Source of the DNA: an archaeon
Lineage (GTDB): Archaea > Nanobdellota > Nanobdellia > Woesearchaeales > UBA11576
NCBI GenBank assembly: GCA_020052935.1
Contig: JAGVOD010000037.1
Location: forward strand, 1 to 39,080
Length of the DNA stretch: 39,080 bases
Direction of reading: 5' to 3'
Part shown: piece after piece, positions 23,869 to 31,322 of the stretch
Numbering within the stretch: position 1 is the stretch's first letter
Layout: each line of letters starts with the position of its first letter
The notes under the pieces: model-generated
The model's input: only the letters and a program-made list of their open reading frames with translations
Told to the model about the DNA's origin: nothing
Database searches by the model: none
Position numbers and translations under genes: made by a program

Positions 23869-25764
23869 TCATTCCAGCCCTAGGTTGCTCAGCACCATCT
23901 TCTTCTCGAACTTCTGCAGTGAGTCGTATGTCTGTCCTGTGCCGATGAACAGTATCGGCTTGCCTGTGACGTAAGATACTGATATCGCTGCTCCGCCTTT
24001 CTCATCCACATCTGCCTTTGACAGCACGATGCCATCTATGCCGATGGCCTCGTTGAACTTCTTCGCCTGCTCTACGCAGTCGTTGCCTGTGATAGACTCT
24101 CCGATGAAGACCTTCATGTCAGGGTTCGCGACGCGTATTATCTTCTTCATCTCGTCCATCAGGTTGGTGTTTGAGTGCAGCCTTCCTGCAGTGTCTACAA
24201 GCACTACGTCGATGCCTTTCGCTTCTGCATACTTGATTCCGTCGAATGCTACTGCGGCAGGGTCTGAGCCGTAATCGTGTTTTATCAGCTTGACTCCCAG
24301 GTTGTTGGCGTGCTCCTCGAGCTGCTGTATCGCTGCGGCCCTGAAAGTGTCTGCCGCCACCATCACCGGCTTCATGCCGTTGTCCATGAAGTGCTTCGCC
24401 ATCTTCGCGATGGTCGTCGTCTTGCCTGAGCCGTTTATTCCGACGAAGATTATGACGTATGGCCTGCCCGCCTTCCGCTTCTCTTTTATCTTCTTCACCA
24501 CATCGAAGGTCTCGACGCTAAGTATGTGGTCGAGGCTCTTCTTGAGCGATTCGATGACTATCTCGTCTATCTCAGACCTTTTCAGTTTCTTGTCCACCAG
24601 TCTCTCGCGCAGGTCCTGCTTTATCTTCTCTATGACCTCTACCGCGACGTTGTTCTCCAGCAATGCCATCTCCAGCTCGAAGAATATGTTCTCGAACTTC
24701 GAGTCAGACAGCGTCTTTAGCGTGAATCCTTGTTTTATCCTTGCGAAGAATCCCTTGCTCTCTTCCTCGTCCTCCTTCTCCTGCTCCTCGGCTTGTTCTA
24801 TCTCCTTGTCCTCTTCCTCTATCTCCTCTTTTACTTTCTTCCTCTCTTCTTCGACTTCCTCAAGCTCTTCTTTGGTGGACTTTTTCTTTTCAGCAGGTAT
24901 TTCCTTCTTTTCTTCTCTCTCTTCTTCCTCTTCTGCCTCTGGAGGAGTGGGTGGCCCTTCTATCTCTTCAGGGACTTTCTTCTCCTCCTTTTCAGCCTCT
25001 TCTTTCTCCACCTCTTCTTCAGGCTCTTCCTTTTTCTCCTCAGGCTCCTCTTCTTTCTTCTTGCCGAAGCCGAATATGCGCTTGAAGAATCCTTGTTTCT
25101 TAGGCTGCTCTTCGAGCTCTTCCTCTTCTTTCTCTACTTCTTCGAGGAGCTTTTCCTCTTTCTCTTCCTCTTCCTTCTCTTCGACCTCTGCCTCTGCTTT
25201 CTCTTCAGGATGCCCGAACTGGTCGAGCGCTGATTGTATCTTAGCTAGTGGTTTTGAGAGTATGAGATTTATCTTTGCTGACTTGTCTGCGTTCTCGCGC
25301 TTGTATCGGCTGACATCTCCCAGTACGTCCAGGACCTGGTCTATGTCCTGTTCAGAATATTCTTCAAGCGCTTCTTTTATGCCGATGAGCTCGATGCTCA
25401 GCTCCTCTTCTGGCGCTTCTGGCTCTTGCTCCTCTGGTTCAGCAACCTTCTGTTCCGCAGGTTCAGCAGCTGGAACAGGTTTTGCCGTTTTTGCCGGTTC
25501 TTCTTTCTTCTCTGCTGGTGCCTGGGGCTTCTCCTCAGCAGGTTTCTTTTTCTCAGGAAGCTTTTCCTTCTTCGGCTCTAGCTTGGGCGCCGGCTTAGGT
25601 TCTGGCTTCGGCTTTGCCTTAGGAGCTTCTTTTTTCTTCTCTGTCTTCTCTGCTTTTTTCTCAGGCTTTGGTGTTTCTTCTACAACATCTTCTGCTTCTT
25701 CATCTACGTCTTTCGAGAACTTCGCAAGCGCGCTCTTCAGTTTCTCTTTTAAGAAGTTGAACAT
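23869..25764 (-). CDS. ftsY: signal recognition particle receptor FtsY with long acidic N-terminal extension
   Basis: 631 residues. The C-terminal 300 form the NG domain: GINGSGKTTTIAKMAKHF (P loop), DTFRAAAIQQLEEHA, VLVDTAGRLHSNTNLMDE, SKADVDEKGGAA and GTGQTYDSL, all SRP-GTPase signatures. FtsY docks ribosome-SRP complexes at the membrane. The first 330 residues are Lys/Glu/Pro-rich and low in complexity, with blocks such as KKEEEPEEKKEEPEEEVEKE, much longer than in most archaea. It starts one base after the prefoldin stop, in the archaeal pfdA-ftsY order. The extension may mediate membrane association. Confidence 0.95.
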   Translation of the reverse strand: MFNFLKEKLKSALAKFSKDVDEEAEDVVEETPKPEKKAEKTEKKKEAPKAKPKPEPKPAPKLEPKKEKLPEKKKPAEEKPQAPAEKKEEPAKTAKPVPAAEPAEQKVAEPEEQEPEAPEEELSIELIGIKEALEEYSEQDIDQVLDVLGDVSRYKRENADKSAKINLILSKPLAKIQSALDQFGHPEEKAEAEVEEKEEEEKEEKLLEEVEKEEEELEEQPKKQGFFKRIFGFGKKKEEEPEEKKEEPEEEVEKEEAEKEEKKVPEEIEGPPTPPEAEEEEEREEKKEIPAEKKKSTKEELEEVEEERKKVKEEIEEEDKEIEQAEEQEKEDEEESKGFFARIKQGFTLKTLSDSKFENIFFELEMALLENNVAVEVIEKIKQDLRERLVDKKLKRSEIDEIVIESLKKSLDHILSVETFDVVKKIKEKRKAGRPYVIIFVGINGSGKTTTIAKMAKHFMDNGMKPVMVAADTFRAAAIQQLEEHANNLGVKLIKHDYGSDPAAVAFDGIKYAEAKGIDVVLVDTAGRLHSNTNLMDEMKKIIRVANPDMKVFIGESITGNDCVEQAKKFNEAIGIDGIVLSKADVDEKGGAAISVSYVTGKPILFIGTGQTYDSLQKFEKKMVLSNLGLE

Positions 25765-25765
25765 T

Positions 25766-26194
25766 TTATTCTTGTATCAGGGATTTCAGCTCTTTTTCTA
25801 GTTCTTGCTGCTGCATGAGTTGTTTTGCCATCTCTTCTGTGAGGCGGTCCTTGAACCTCTCCATCTCCTTGGCTTGTTCATGAAGCAGGCCTCTTGTCTC
25901 GTCTGCCCCTTTCTCGACCACGACACCGGAGCCGACATTGACCAGGAACTTATTCGCCTCCTTCACTGTGGCCTTGAAGAAGACTCCACCAGATACAGGG
26001 ACGAGCACTTCCTCGCCAGGCTTTGTCTTGGACATGTCGTCTATGCTCTGCTCAACCGCAGACAGCTCAATCATCTGTGCCTCAAGTTTCTCCAGCTGCT
26101 GCTGCACCTGTTTCATCTGCTGCTCAGCGACCTGGTACTCTATGTACTTCTTCTGGAGGTCTTTCTGTTTTGCCTGCTGGTTTTCTTTGGCCAT
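25766..26194 (-). CDS. pfdA: prefoldin alpha subunit
   Basis: 142 residues. Two long coiled-coil helices (about 8-50 and 100-140) flank a central beta hairpin (GEEVLVPVSGGVFFKATVKE and KFLVNVGSGVVVEKGADE). Prefoldin captures unfolded proteins and hands them to the thermosome. It is followed directly by FtsY and preceded by aIF6 at 20 bases, matching the usual archaeal cluster except that the L18a-type ribosomal protein is missing between them. Confidence 0.93.
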   Translation of the reverse strand: MAKENQQAKQKDLQKKYIEYQVAEQQMKQVQQQLEKLEAQMIELSAVEQSIDDMSKTKPGEEVLVPVSGGVFFKATVKEANKFLVNVGSGVVVEKGADETRGLLHEQAKEMERFKDRLTEEMAKQLMQQQELEKELKSLIQE

Positions 26195-26214
26195 TTTTGG
26201 TGTTTTGGTGAGCT

Positions 26215-26931
26215 TTATTTAATAATCTTTCTGGCGGCCTTTCTTTCTTTCCTGGCTGTTTCTTGGTTGAGGAATCCAAGCTCGTCCTCTACATTGACTA
26301 TCTCAGGACCGCCGCTCGTGTCTCCGATTAGGAATCCATGGTCGTTGCAGAGCAGGCCGCTGCGGATATAGGGCGAACCCATGTTCACTGTAGATGGAAC
26401 GCAGTTCAGGCCCATGACATCTTTGATATGCTTCTCTTCTTGCTTTGTTATGTCACGGTGCACAACGCATGCCGTGCTGTTGAACGCTGCTAGGCTGCCG
26501 ACTATGTCGAACCCTGCGATTGTGCCTTGCTTTGTCTCGACCCCGAGCGCTTCCTTTATCTCGGTCTTGGTCTCTGGCAAGAAGTCCCTGCTGCAGACGC
26601 ATCCTCGGTCATTGCAGATCATGTTGTTTCCCAGCGCTGTTTGCCTCGTCTTCACCACAGAGTATTTTATCCCGAGGTGTTCCAGTTTTTTTAGCTCGTA
26701 GTCGAATGCTATCTCTGGGACCAGAAGCGTGTTTGAGTTTCCTGCCAGGAACACGCCTAAGAGGGATGTTCCGCAGATGGTGATCCTGTGCACAGGCACT
26801 TTCAGTACCTCTCCGACAAGGTGTGCCTTCGCCTCTGGCACCTCTGTGCCGAGGAGGCAGTACTTGTTGTTGCAGTAGCCGTAGAGCCCTATGTTAGGGT
26901 TCCCGTTGAAGTTTGTCTTTAAAAGGTGCAT
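26215..26931 (-). CDS. translation initiation factor aIF6
   Basis: 238 residues, somewhat longer than the usual 220. The pseudo-symmetric pentein repeats are visible (NFNGNPNIGLYGYCNNKYCL; GNMICNDRGCVCSRDF; GSPYIRSGLLCNDHGFLIGD). aIF6 binds the large subunit and keeps it from joining the small subunit. In most archaea L39e and L31e lie directly upstream; here element A3 and an unknown gene occupy that place. The C-terminal ETARKERKAARKII tail is basic and looks added. Confidence 0.94.
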   Translation of the reverse strand: MHLLKTNFNGNPNIGLYGYCNNKYCLLGTEVPEAKAHLVGEVLKVPVHRITICGTSLLGVFLAGNSNTLLVPEIAFDYELKKLEHLGIKYSVVKTRQTALGNNMICNDRGCVCSRDFLPETKTEIKEALGVETKQGTIAGFDIVGSLAAFNSTACVVHRDITKQEEKHIKDVMGLNCVPSTVNMGSPYIRSGLLCNDHGFLIGDTSGGPEIVNVEDELGFLNQETARKERKAARKIIK

Positions 26932-26991
26932 GCTTCTGCAGAATAACGGGGTGTTTAAATATCTTTGCCAGAGGTGGTTATTGCAAAACCA

Positions 26992-27121
26992 GGCAGCGCC
27001 ACCGCCTGTTTTGCGAAGCGTTTTATGGTCGCACCGTCTAGCTCGACAGGGGGATGCCCCCTACGGGGATGTCGAGCTTCGAGAAAAAGTATCTACAAGC
27101 GTAGCTAGGCGTGGCGCTGCC
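26992..27121 (+). repeat. nested inverted-repeat element A3
   Basis: The arms GGCAGCGCCACCGCC (26992-27006) and GGCGTGGCGCTGCC (27108-27121) pair; relative to A1, one T-A pair is replaced by C-G on both sides. The inner stem is TCGACA/TGTCGA around GGGGG...CCCCTACGGGG. Boundaries TTTTGCGAAGCG and AGCGTAGCTAGGCG. It lies upstream of aIF6 and downstream of the next minus-strand gene. Confidence 0.83.
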
Positions 27122-27157
27122 GAGTGAATGAATTTGCACGCTCCCAAATACTTAGAA

Positions 27158-27496
27158 TTATCTCTTTTCGACTTCGAGCTGGTATCCCTTGATGACGAGC
27201 TTGTTGTCTTCATGGGTTATGAATATCTCTTCAAGGTCATTGATGACCATATCATTGCCTTCTAGGTAGTATGAGACGTTCAGCCTTCTTATCCTGACCT
27301 TCTCTGTGTTGTCGAACTCGATGGTCTTCGTCGGGAACTCTGTGGTCTTGTGCGGGTTGTTGACGTTGTACAGCCTCACTACCGCGGTCTTGTACGTGTC
27401 TGTTTCCTTCCTCGGCAGCCTGCCTATCAGAATGCTTTTTGTCGGCAGCTTTAGGACTTTGTCCTTTGGGTTCCTGATTACTTCCATGCCAATCAC
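27158..27496 (-). CDS. hypothetical beta-rich protein
   Basis: 112 residues with alternating short hydrophobic and charged stretches, likely mostly beta strands (KSILIGRLPRKETDTYKTAV; VRIRRLNVSYYLEGNDMVIN). No Cys clusters, membrane segment or nucleotide-binding motif is visible. The ATG (possibly the second Met, at 27487) follows a TATA-like ATTTAAAT-type stretch. I do not recognise the family. It occupies the place where L31e/L39e are usually found upstream of aIF6, but does not resemble either. Confidence 0.65.
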   Translation of the reverse strand: MIGMEVIRNPKDKVLKLPTKSILIGRLPRKETDTYKTAVVRLYNVNNPHKTTEFPTKTIEFDNTEKVRIRRLNVSYYLEGNDMVINDLEEIFITHEDNKLVIKGYQLEVEKR

Positions 27497-27559
27497 ATAA
27501 TCCTAATTAGTATTTAAAGATTACTGATGCTAGGTGCTGTCAGGTTAAGTATCAATACA

Positions 27560-27736
27560 AACGAAGCCGCGACCGTTGCCGCCAATTAGCCCGCTTAGAC
27601 GGCAGATTTAGTCACAGAAATTATTGGGTTCTTTTGGACTGGCTTCGCAAAAAATAGTCAGGCGGGCTCGGCGGCTACGAGAGCTTGCGAGCGAAACAAG
27701 GTGGAGCGAGCAAGCGAAGTAGGGCGCGGCTTCGTT
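27560..27736 (+). repeat. nested inverted-repeat element B4
   Basis: The outer arms AACGAAGCCGCG (27560-27571) and CGCGGCTTCGTT (27725-27736) are perfect. Inside are GCCGCC/GGCGGC and AGCCCGC/GCGGGCT, the core TTAGTCACAGAAATTATTGG, then GGCTTCGCAAAAAA. The side hairpin is GCTTGC/GCAAGC. It lies upstream of the 112-residue gene and downstream of the RelA/SpoT gene, both on the minus strand. GTCAGGTTAAGTATC just outside (27538-27552) recurs beside element B5. Confidence 0.8.
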
Positions 27737-27783
27737 CATGACACCCTCTTAGCATTACCCTGATGCCATGACAAACAGTATGT

Positions 27784-29727
27784 CTATTCGCTCTCTTCAG
27801 CAGTCTCTCCGACCCTGATGTCTGTCACGTCCTTGATCCTCTTGAGCTTCTCTACTATCTTATCGAGCTCTGCCTTGTCCTGTGTATCTATCTTGAATGT
27901 AAGCATTATCTTCCTCTTCCTTATCCGGGTGTTCACTGACTTGACGCTGACTTTCTCGACGGCGAGGAGGTTGAGAAGGTCTGCGAGTATGCCCGGCCTC
28001 TCGGTGACGTACACCCTGAGCTTCCTTATGTTGAGCTCTTCCGGGACCAGCCAGCTCAGCTTGACCTGTTTCGCGTTTTCGAGCGCGTGTATGTTGACGC
28101 ATCCGACCTTATGGACAGTTATCTTGCCGTCTTTTGTGTAGAAACCGACGATAGGGTCTCCTATCTTTATCTCGCAGCAGCCAGAAAGCTTTATCGGCGC
28201 CTTCTTGCCTTCGGCGGTGAGGTAATTCACGAGAGGCTGCTTCAGCCCTTCTTCCTCTTCTTCCTTGTGCACTATCCTGTGCTCTACCTCTATGCCTAGT
28301 GCCGCCCGTATCTTGCTCTTGGCTTTCGCTGTTATGGCAAAGTTGAGCCAGTTCCTTGATGGGTGGGAATTGTTCTGCGTGACTATCTCGACGACGTCTC
28401 CGCTGTTTAAGTGGTAGTCGAGCGGCACGATGGCATCATTGACTTTTGCCTTGGAGCAGTGGTTGCCTATGCCCGTATGCACTGCGTAGGCGAAATCCAC
28501 AGGTGTCGCGCCTTCTGGGAGAGATATGGGGTCTCCTTTCGGCGTGAGCGCTATTATCTCGTTCTCGAAGAGGTCTATCTTGAGCGTCTCGACGAATTCT
28601 TTTGCGTTCTTTGACTTGCGCAGCCACTCAAGTATCTGCCTGAGCCACATTATCCTTCTGTCAAACGCGGCGTCCTTCTCTGTGCCTTTGTATTTCCAGT
28701 GCGCGGCTATTCCCTCTTCAGCTATGGAATGCATCTCCTGCGTCCTTATCTGGATCTCTATTATCTTGTTCTTGTATTTTGTCGACGTGTGTATGGACTG
28801 GTAGCCGTTCGCTTTCGGATGCTGGATGTAGTCCTTGAACCTGTCGAGCTGTGGCTCGAACAGCGTGTGCACTATCTCGAGGGCCTTGTAGCAGTCAGGT
28901 ATGGTGTCAACTATTATCCTTATCGCAAGCAGGTCGTATATCTGGTCGAAGTCCTTGCCTTTCTCCATCATCTTCTTGTAGATTGAGTAGAAATACTTGG
29001 CACGGCCGGTGACCTCTGATTCGATATCTTTATCCTTGAGGGAGGTCTGTATCATCTCGACAATTTGTGCTGTTACCTTCTCCCTCTCTGCCCTCTTCTC
29101 GGCGATGGCTTCCTTGAGCTTTACGTACATGTCGTAGTCTATGTAGCGCAGGGACAGGTCTTCCAACTCGCCTTTTATCCTCCACATGCCGAACTTGTGC
29201 GCGATTGGTGCGTATATCTCCAGGGTCTCCTGCGCGATCCTTTTGCGCTTATCTGAGCGGAACGTAGCGAGGGTCCTCATGTTGTGCAGCCTGTCCGCGA
29301 GCCTTATGAGTATCACACGCACGTCTTTTGTCGTCGCTAGGAATATCTTCCTGAGGTTCTCTGCCTTGTAATCTTCTTTTGTGTTGAACCACTGGCCTGT
29401 GATCTTTGTCAGGCCTTCGACAATGTGCGCGACTTCGTCGCCGAATTCCTTCCTCACGATATCTAGTGATGTGCTTGTGTCTTCCACTGTGTCGTGCAGC
29501 AGCGCAGCGCATATCGTGGCCGTGTCTGCCTTCAGCTGTATCAGTATCCTCGCGACTTCTGATGGATGGACAAAGAATTCTTCTCCTGCTGCCCTTTTCT
29601 GGCCTTTGTGCGCCTGATCCGCGAAGCGGTAGGCTTTCGCTATCTTGTCCATGTCTGCGTGGGGGTTGTGTGTCGCCACGAGCGCCATGAACTCTTCGAA
29701 CGTTATCGGCTTGGACTCGAACGCCAT
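27784..29727 (-). CDS. bifunctional (p)ppGpp synthetase/hydrolase, long RelA/SpoT homologue
   Basis: 647 residues from the ATG at 29727, chosen because a TATA box (CATATAAATG on this strand, near 29750) lies about 25 bases upstream; an ATG eight codons earlier lies inside that TATA box. Order: HD hydrolase domain (FVHPSEVA, ALLHDTVEDT, RLADRLHNMRTL), synthetase domain (RAKYFYSIYKKM, DLLAIRIIV, RFKDYIQHPKANGYQSIHTS, IEIQIRTQEMHSIAEEG), TGS domain (ALTPKGDPISLPEGATPVDF), a CC...C zinc-finger-like segment and a C-terminal ACT domain. The RFKD motif is the bifunctional type rather than the EXDD of RelA. Both active sites look intact. Such complete enzymes are bacterial in origin and rare in archaea, so horizontal transfer is likely. 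Confidence 0.95.
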   Translation of the reverse strand: MAFESKPITFEEFMALVATHNPHADMDKIAKAYRFADQAHKGQKRAAGEEFFVHPSEVARILIQLKADTATICAALLHDTVEDTSTSLDIVRKEFGDEVAHIVEGLTKITGQWFNTKEDYKAENLRKIFLATTKDVRVILIRLADRLHNMRTLATFRSDKRKRIAQETLEIYAPIAHKFGMWRIKGELEDLSLRYIDYDMYVKLKEAIAEKRAEREKVTAQIVEMIQTSLKDKDIESEVTGRAKYFYSIYKKMMEKGKDFDQIYDLLAIRIIVDTIPDCYKALEIVHTLFEPQLDRFKDYIQHPKANGYQSIHTSTKYKNKIIEIQIRTQEMHSIAEEGIAAHWKYKGTEKDAAFDRRIMWLRQILEWLRKSKNAKEFVETLKIDLFENEIIALTPKGDPISLPEGATPVDFAYAVHTGIGNHCSKAKVNDAIVPLDYHLNSGDVVEIVTQNNSHPSRNWLNFAITAKAKSKIRAALGIEVEHRIVHKEEEEEGLKQPLVNYLTAEGKKAPIKLSGCCEIKIGDPIVGFYTKDGKITVHKVGCVNIHALENAKQVKLSWLVPEELNIRKLRVYVTERPGILADLLNLLAVEKVSVKSVNTRIRKRKIMLTFKIDTQDKAELDKIVEKLKRIKDVTDIRVGETAEESE

Positions 29728-29748
29728 AAAACACACATACAAAAACAA

Positions 29749-29760
29749 CATTTATATGCT
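29749..29760 (-). promoter_or_regulatory. TATA box of the RelA/SpoT gene
   Basis: AGCATATAAATG on the minus strand ends about 22 bases before the ATG at 29727, so the message is probably leaderless. It lies between the gene and element A4. Confidence 0.6.
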
Positions 29761-29774
29761 TTTTCTTTGTTACA

Positions 29775-29938
29775 GCTCTGTAGAAAGTATTGGTGCCGCC
29801 TTTTTGCGAAGCGGTACGAAGCAGAAAGGTTCGCACGCGGCAGGGGGAAGCCCCCTACGGGGATGCCGCGTATTGGCAGATTATTCATCGAGCGTAGCCT
29901 GGCGGCACCCGCCCGGAGGGCGATACTTTCTACAGAGC
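29775..29938 (+). repeat. nested inverted-repeat element A4
   Basis: The outer arms GCTCTGTAGAAAGTAT (29775-29790) and ATACTTTCTACAGAGC (29923-29938) are 16 of 16 complementary and quite different in sequence from those of A2 and A5. The inner helix is GGTGCCGCC/GGCGGCACC, the side hairpin CGCCC-GGA-GGGCG, and the inner stem GCGGCA/TGCCGC around GGGGG...CCCCTACGGGG. It lies between two divergent genes (RelA/SpoT and Kae1), so it cannot simply be a terminator of a flanking gene. Confidence 0.87.
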
Positions 29939-29969
29939 GACACATACCTGTTTTTGGAAGAGTTTTACC

Positions 29970-30968
29970 ATGGATAAGACACTCATATGCTTAGGCATTG
30001 AAAGCACAGCACACACGTTCGGTATCGGCATCATAGACGAGACCGGCAAGATCTATGCTAATGAGAGGACTGTCTTCACCACAGAGGCGGGCGAGGGGGG
30101 CATGATACCTGCAGAGGTCGCAGAGCACCATACACAGGTGTTCAAGGACGTGCTCGGCAAGGCTCTTGATAAGGCAGGGATGACCTTAGATAGTATAGAC
30201 CTAGTCAGTTATTCGCAGAGCCCTGGCATCGGCAACTGTCTCCGCATCGGAGCTATGCTGGCGAGGACTATCGCCGCGACGTATGAGAAGCCGATTGTCG
30301 GAGTTAATCACTGCATCGCGCATCTCGAGATAGGCAAGCTTCTAACCGAGGCGAAGGACCCTGTGTTCCTCTATGCTTCCGGCGCCAACACCCAAGTCGT
30401 GGCGTATGATGGCGGGCGTTACCGTGTCTTCGGCGAGACCCTCGATATCGGTGTCGGCAATTTCCTCGATTCTTTCGCGCGCCACATAGGTATAGGTTTT
30501 CCAGGCGGGCCGAAGCTGTACAAGCTGTCGCTTGATGCGAAGAGTTTTGTGAAGCTGCCTTATGTCGTCAAGGGCATGGATGTCTCTTTCGGAGGGATTC
30601 TGACGAACCTTAAGCAGAAGTTCGACTCTGGCAAGTATTCAAAAGAAGACCTTGCGTACTCTCTTCAGGAGACAGCGTTCGCCATGCTTGTCGAGGTGAG
30701 CGAGCGTGCGATGGCGCACTGCGGGAAGAAAGAGCTTCTTCTCGGCGGAGGCGTGGCTTCGTCGAAGCGCCTGCAGGAGATGTGCCGCGTCATGTGCGAG
30801 GAGCGCGGCGCCAAGTGCTACACACTTCAGAATGAGTTCAATGTCGACAATGGTCTTATGATTGCGTGGCTAGGTCTGCTTGAGTACAAGGCGGGGAAGA
30901 GGATGAGTTTGAGAGAAGCGGACATAAAGCCGTACTTGAGGACAGACCAGGTCGATGTGTTCTGGTGA
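29970..30968 (+). CDS. kae1: Kae1/TsaD, tRNA threonylcarbamoyladenosine synthesis
   Basis: 332 residues, the single-domain form (some archaea fuse Kae1 with the Bud32 kinase; that fusion is absent here). ASKHA landmarks: LGIESTAHTFGIGI at the start, NHCIAHLEIG with the metal-binding His pair, YASGANTQVVAY, and GGVASSKRLQEM; the Asp of NEFNVDNGLMIAWLG closes the metal site. The protein transfers threonylcarbamoyl to A37 of ANN-decoding tRNAs in the KEOPS complex. No other KEOPS gene lies in the window. It is convergent with the zinc-ribbon gene, end to end. Confidence 0.96.
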   Translation: MDKTLICLGIESTAHTFGIGIIDETGKIYANERTVFTTEAGEGGMIPAEVAEHHTQVFKDVLGKALDKAGMTLDSIDLVSYSQSPGIGNCLRIGAMLARTIAATYEKPIVGVNHCIAHLEIGKLLTEAKDPVFLYASGANTQVVAYDGGRYRVFGETLDIGVGNFLDSFARHIGIGFPGGPKLYKLSLDAKSFVKLPYVVKGMDVSFGGILTNLKQKFDSGKYSKEDLAYSLQETAFAMLVEVSERAMAHCGKKELLLGGGVASSKRLQEMCRVMCEERGAKCYTLQNEFNVDNGLMIAWLGLLEYKAGKRMSLREADIKPYLRTDQVDVFW

Positions 30969-31196
30969 TCAGAGCTCGTCTACCTGTTCATATTTCTTGT
31001 TCAGGTCAGGAGGTAGTTCCTCGAATATCAGGCCGCAGTCCTGGCAGATCAGCTGTTCTGTCTCAGGATCAAAGATGATGTTCGTGCTGCCACAATCAGG
31101 GCAGTCCTTCCTCCTGCTGATTCCTGATGCTGTCCTTGTTCCTTCCGACGACCCTTTCTTTGCCGTCTTCTTTGCCGTCTTCTTTTTTGGTGGCAT
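30969..31196 (-). CDS. TFIIB-type zinc-ribbon protein
   Basis: 75 residues. A Lys-rich tail (about 1-30) precedes CPDC (C32, C35) and CQDC (C51, C54), with the sequence ETEQLICQDCGLIFEE typical of the zinc ribbon at the N-terminus of TFB. No cyclin repeats follow, so it is not a full TFB. It may be a small transcription-related or ribosome-associated zinc ribbon. The gene ends at the base after the Kae1 stop. Confidence 0.75.
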   Translation of the reverse strand: MPPKKKTAKKTAKKGSSEGTRTASGISRRKDCPDCGSTNIIFDPETEQLICQDCGLIFEELPPDLNKKYEQVDEL

Positions 31197-31322
31197 ACTG
31201 CTTAAGCTGTTTTGGTAGTATTTAAACTTTTTGAGGCAGATTTGCTAACTTTTTAGTAGTAGAAAACAGGTCTAATTAGGTTCAAAAGTGTCTAGAAACG
31301 TTGTTGACGCGGGTCGTCAGCG

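Noticed and set aside
24290-25801. A 503-residue open frame on the plus strand, Ser/Phe-rich
   Set aside because: It is the antisense of the Glu/Lys-rich FtsY extension and NG domain; its composition is a by-product of the opposite strand and it has no recognisable domain.
27133-27160. Possible second KilA-N remnant (shared GTATTTGGGAGC with the fragment near 112-130)
   Set aside because: The exact match is only 12 bases, which is expected by chance in a window of this size, and the surrounding frame does not continue the domain.
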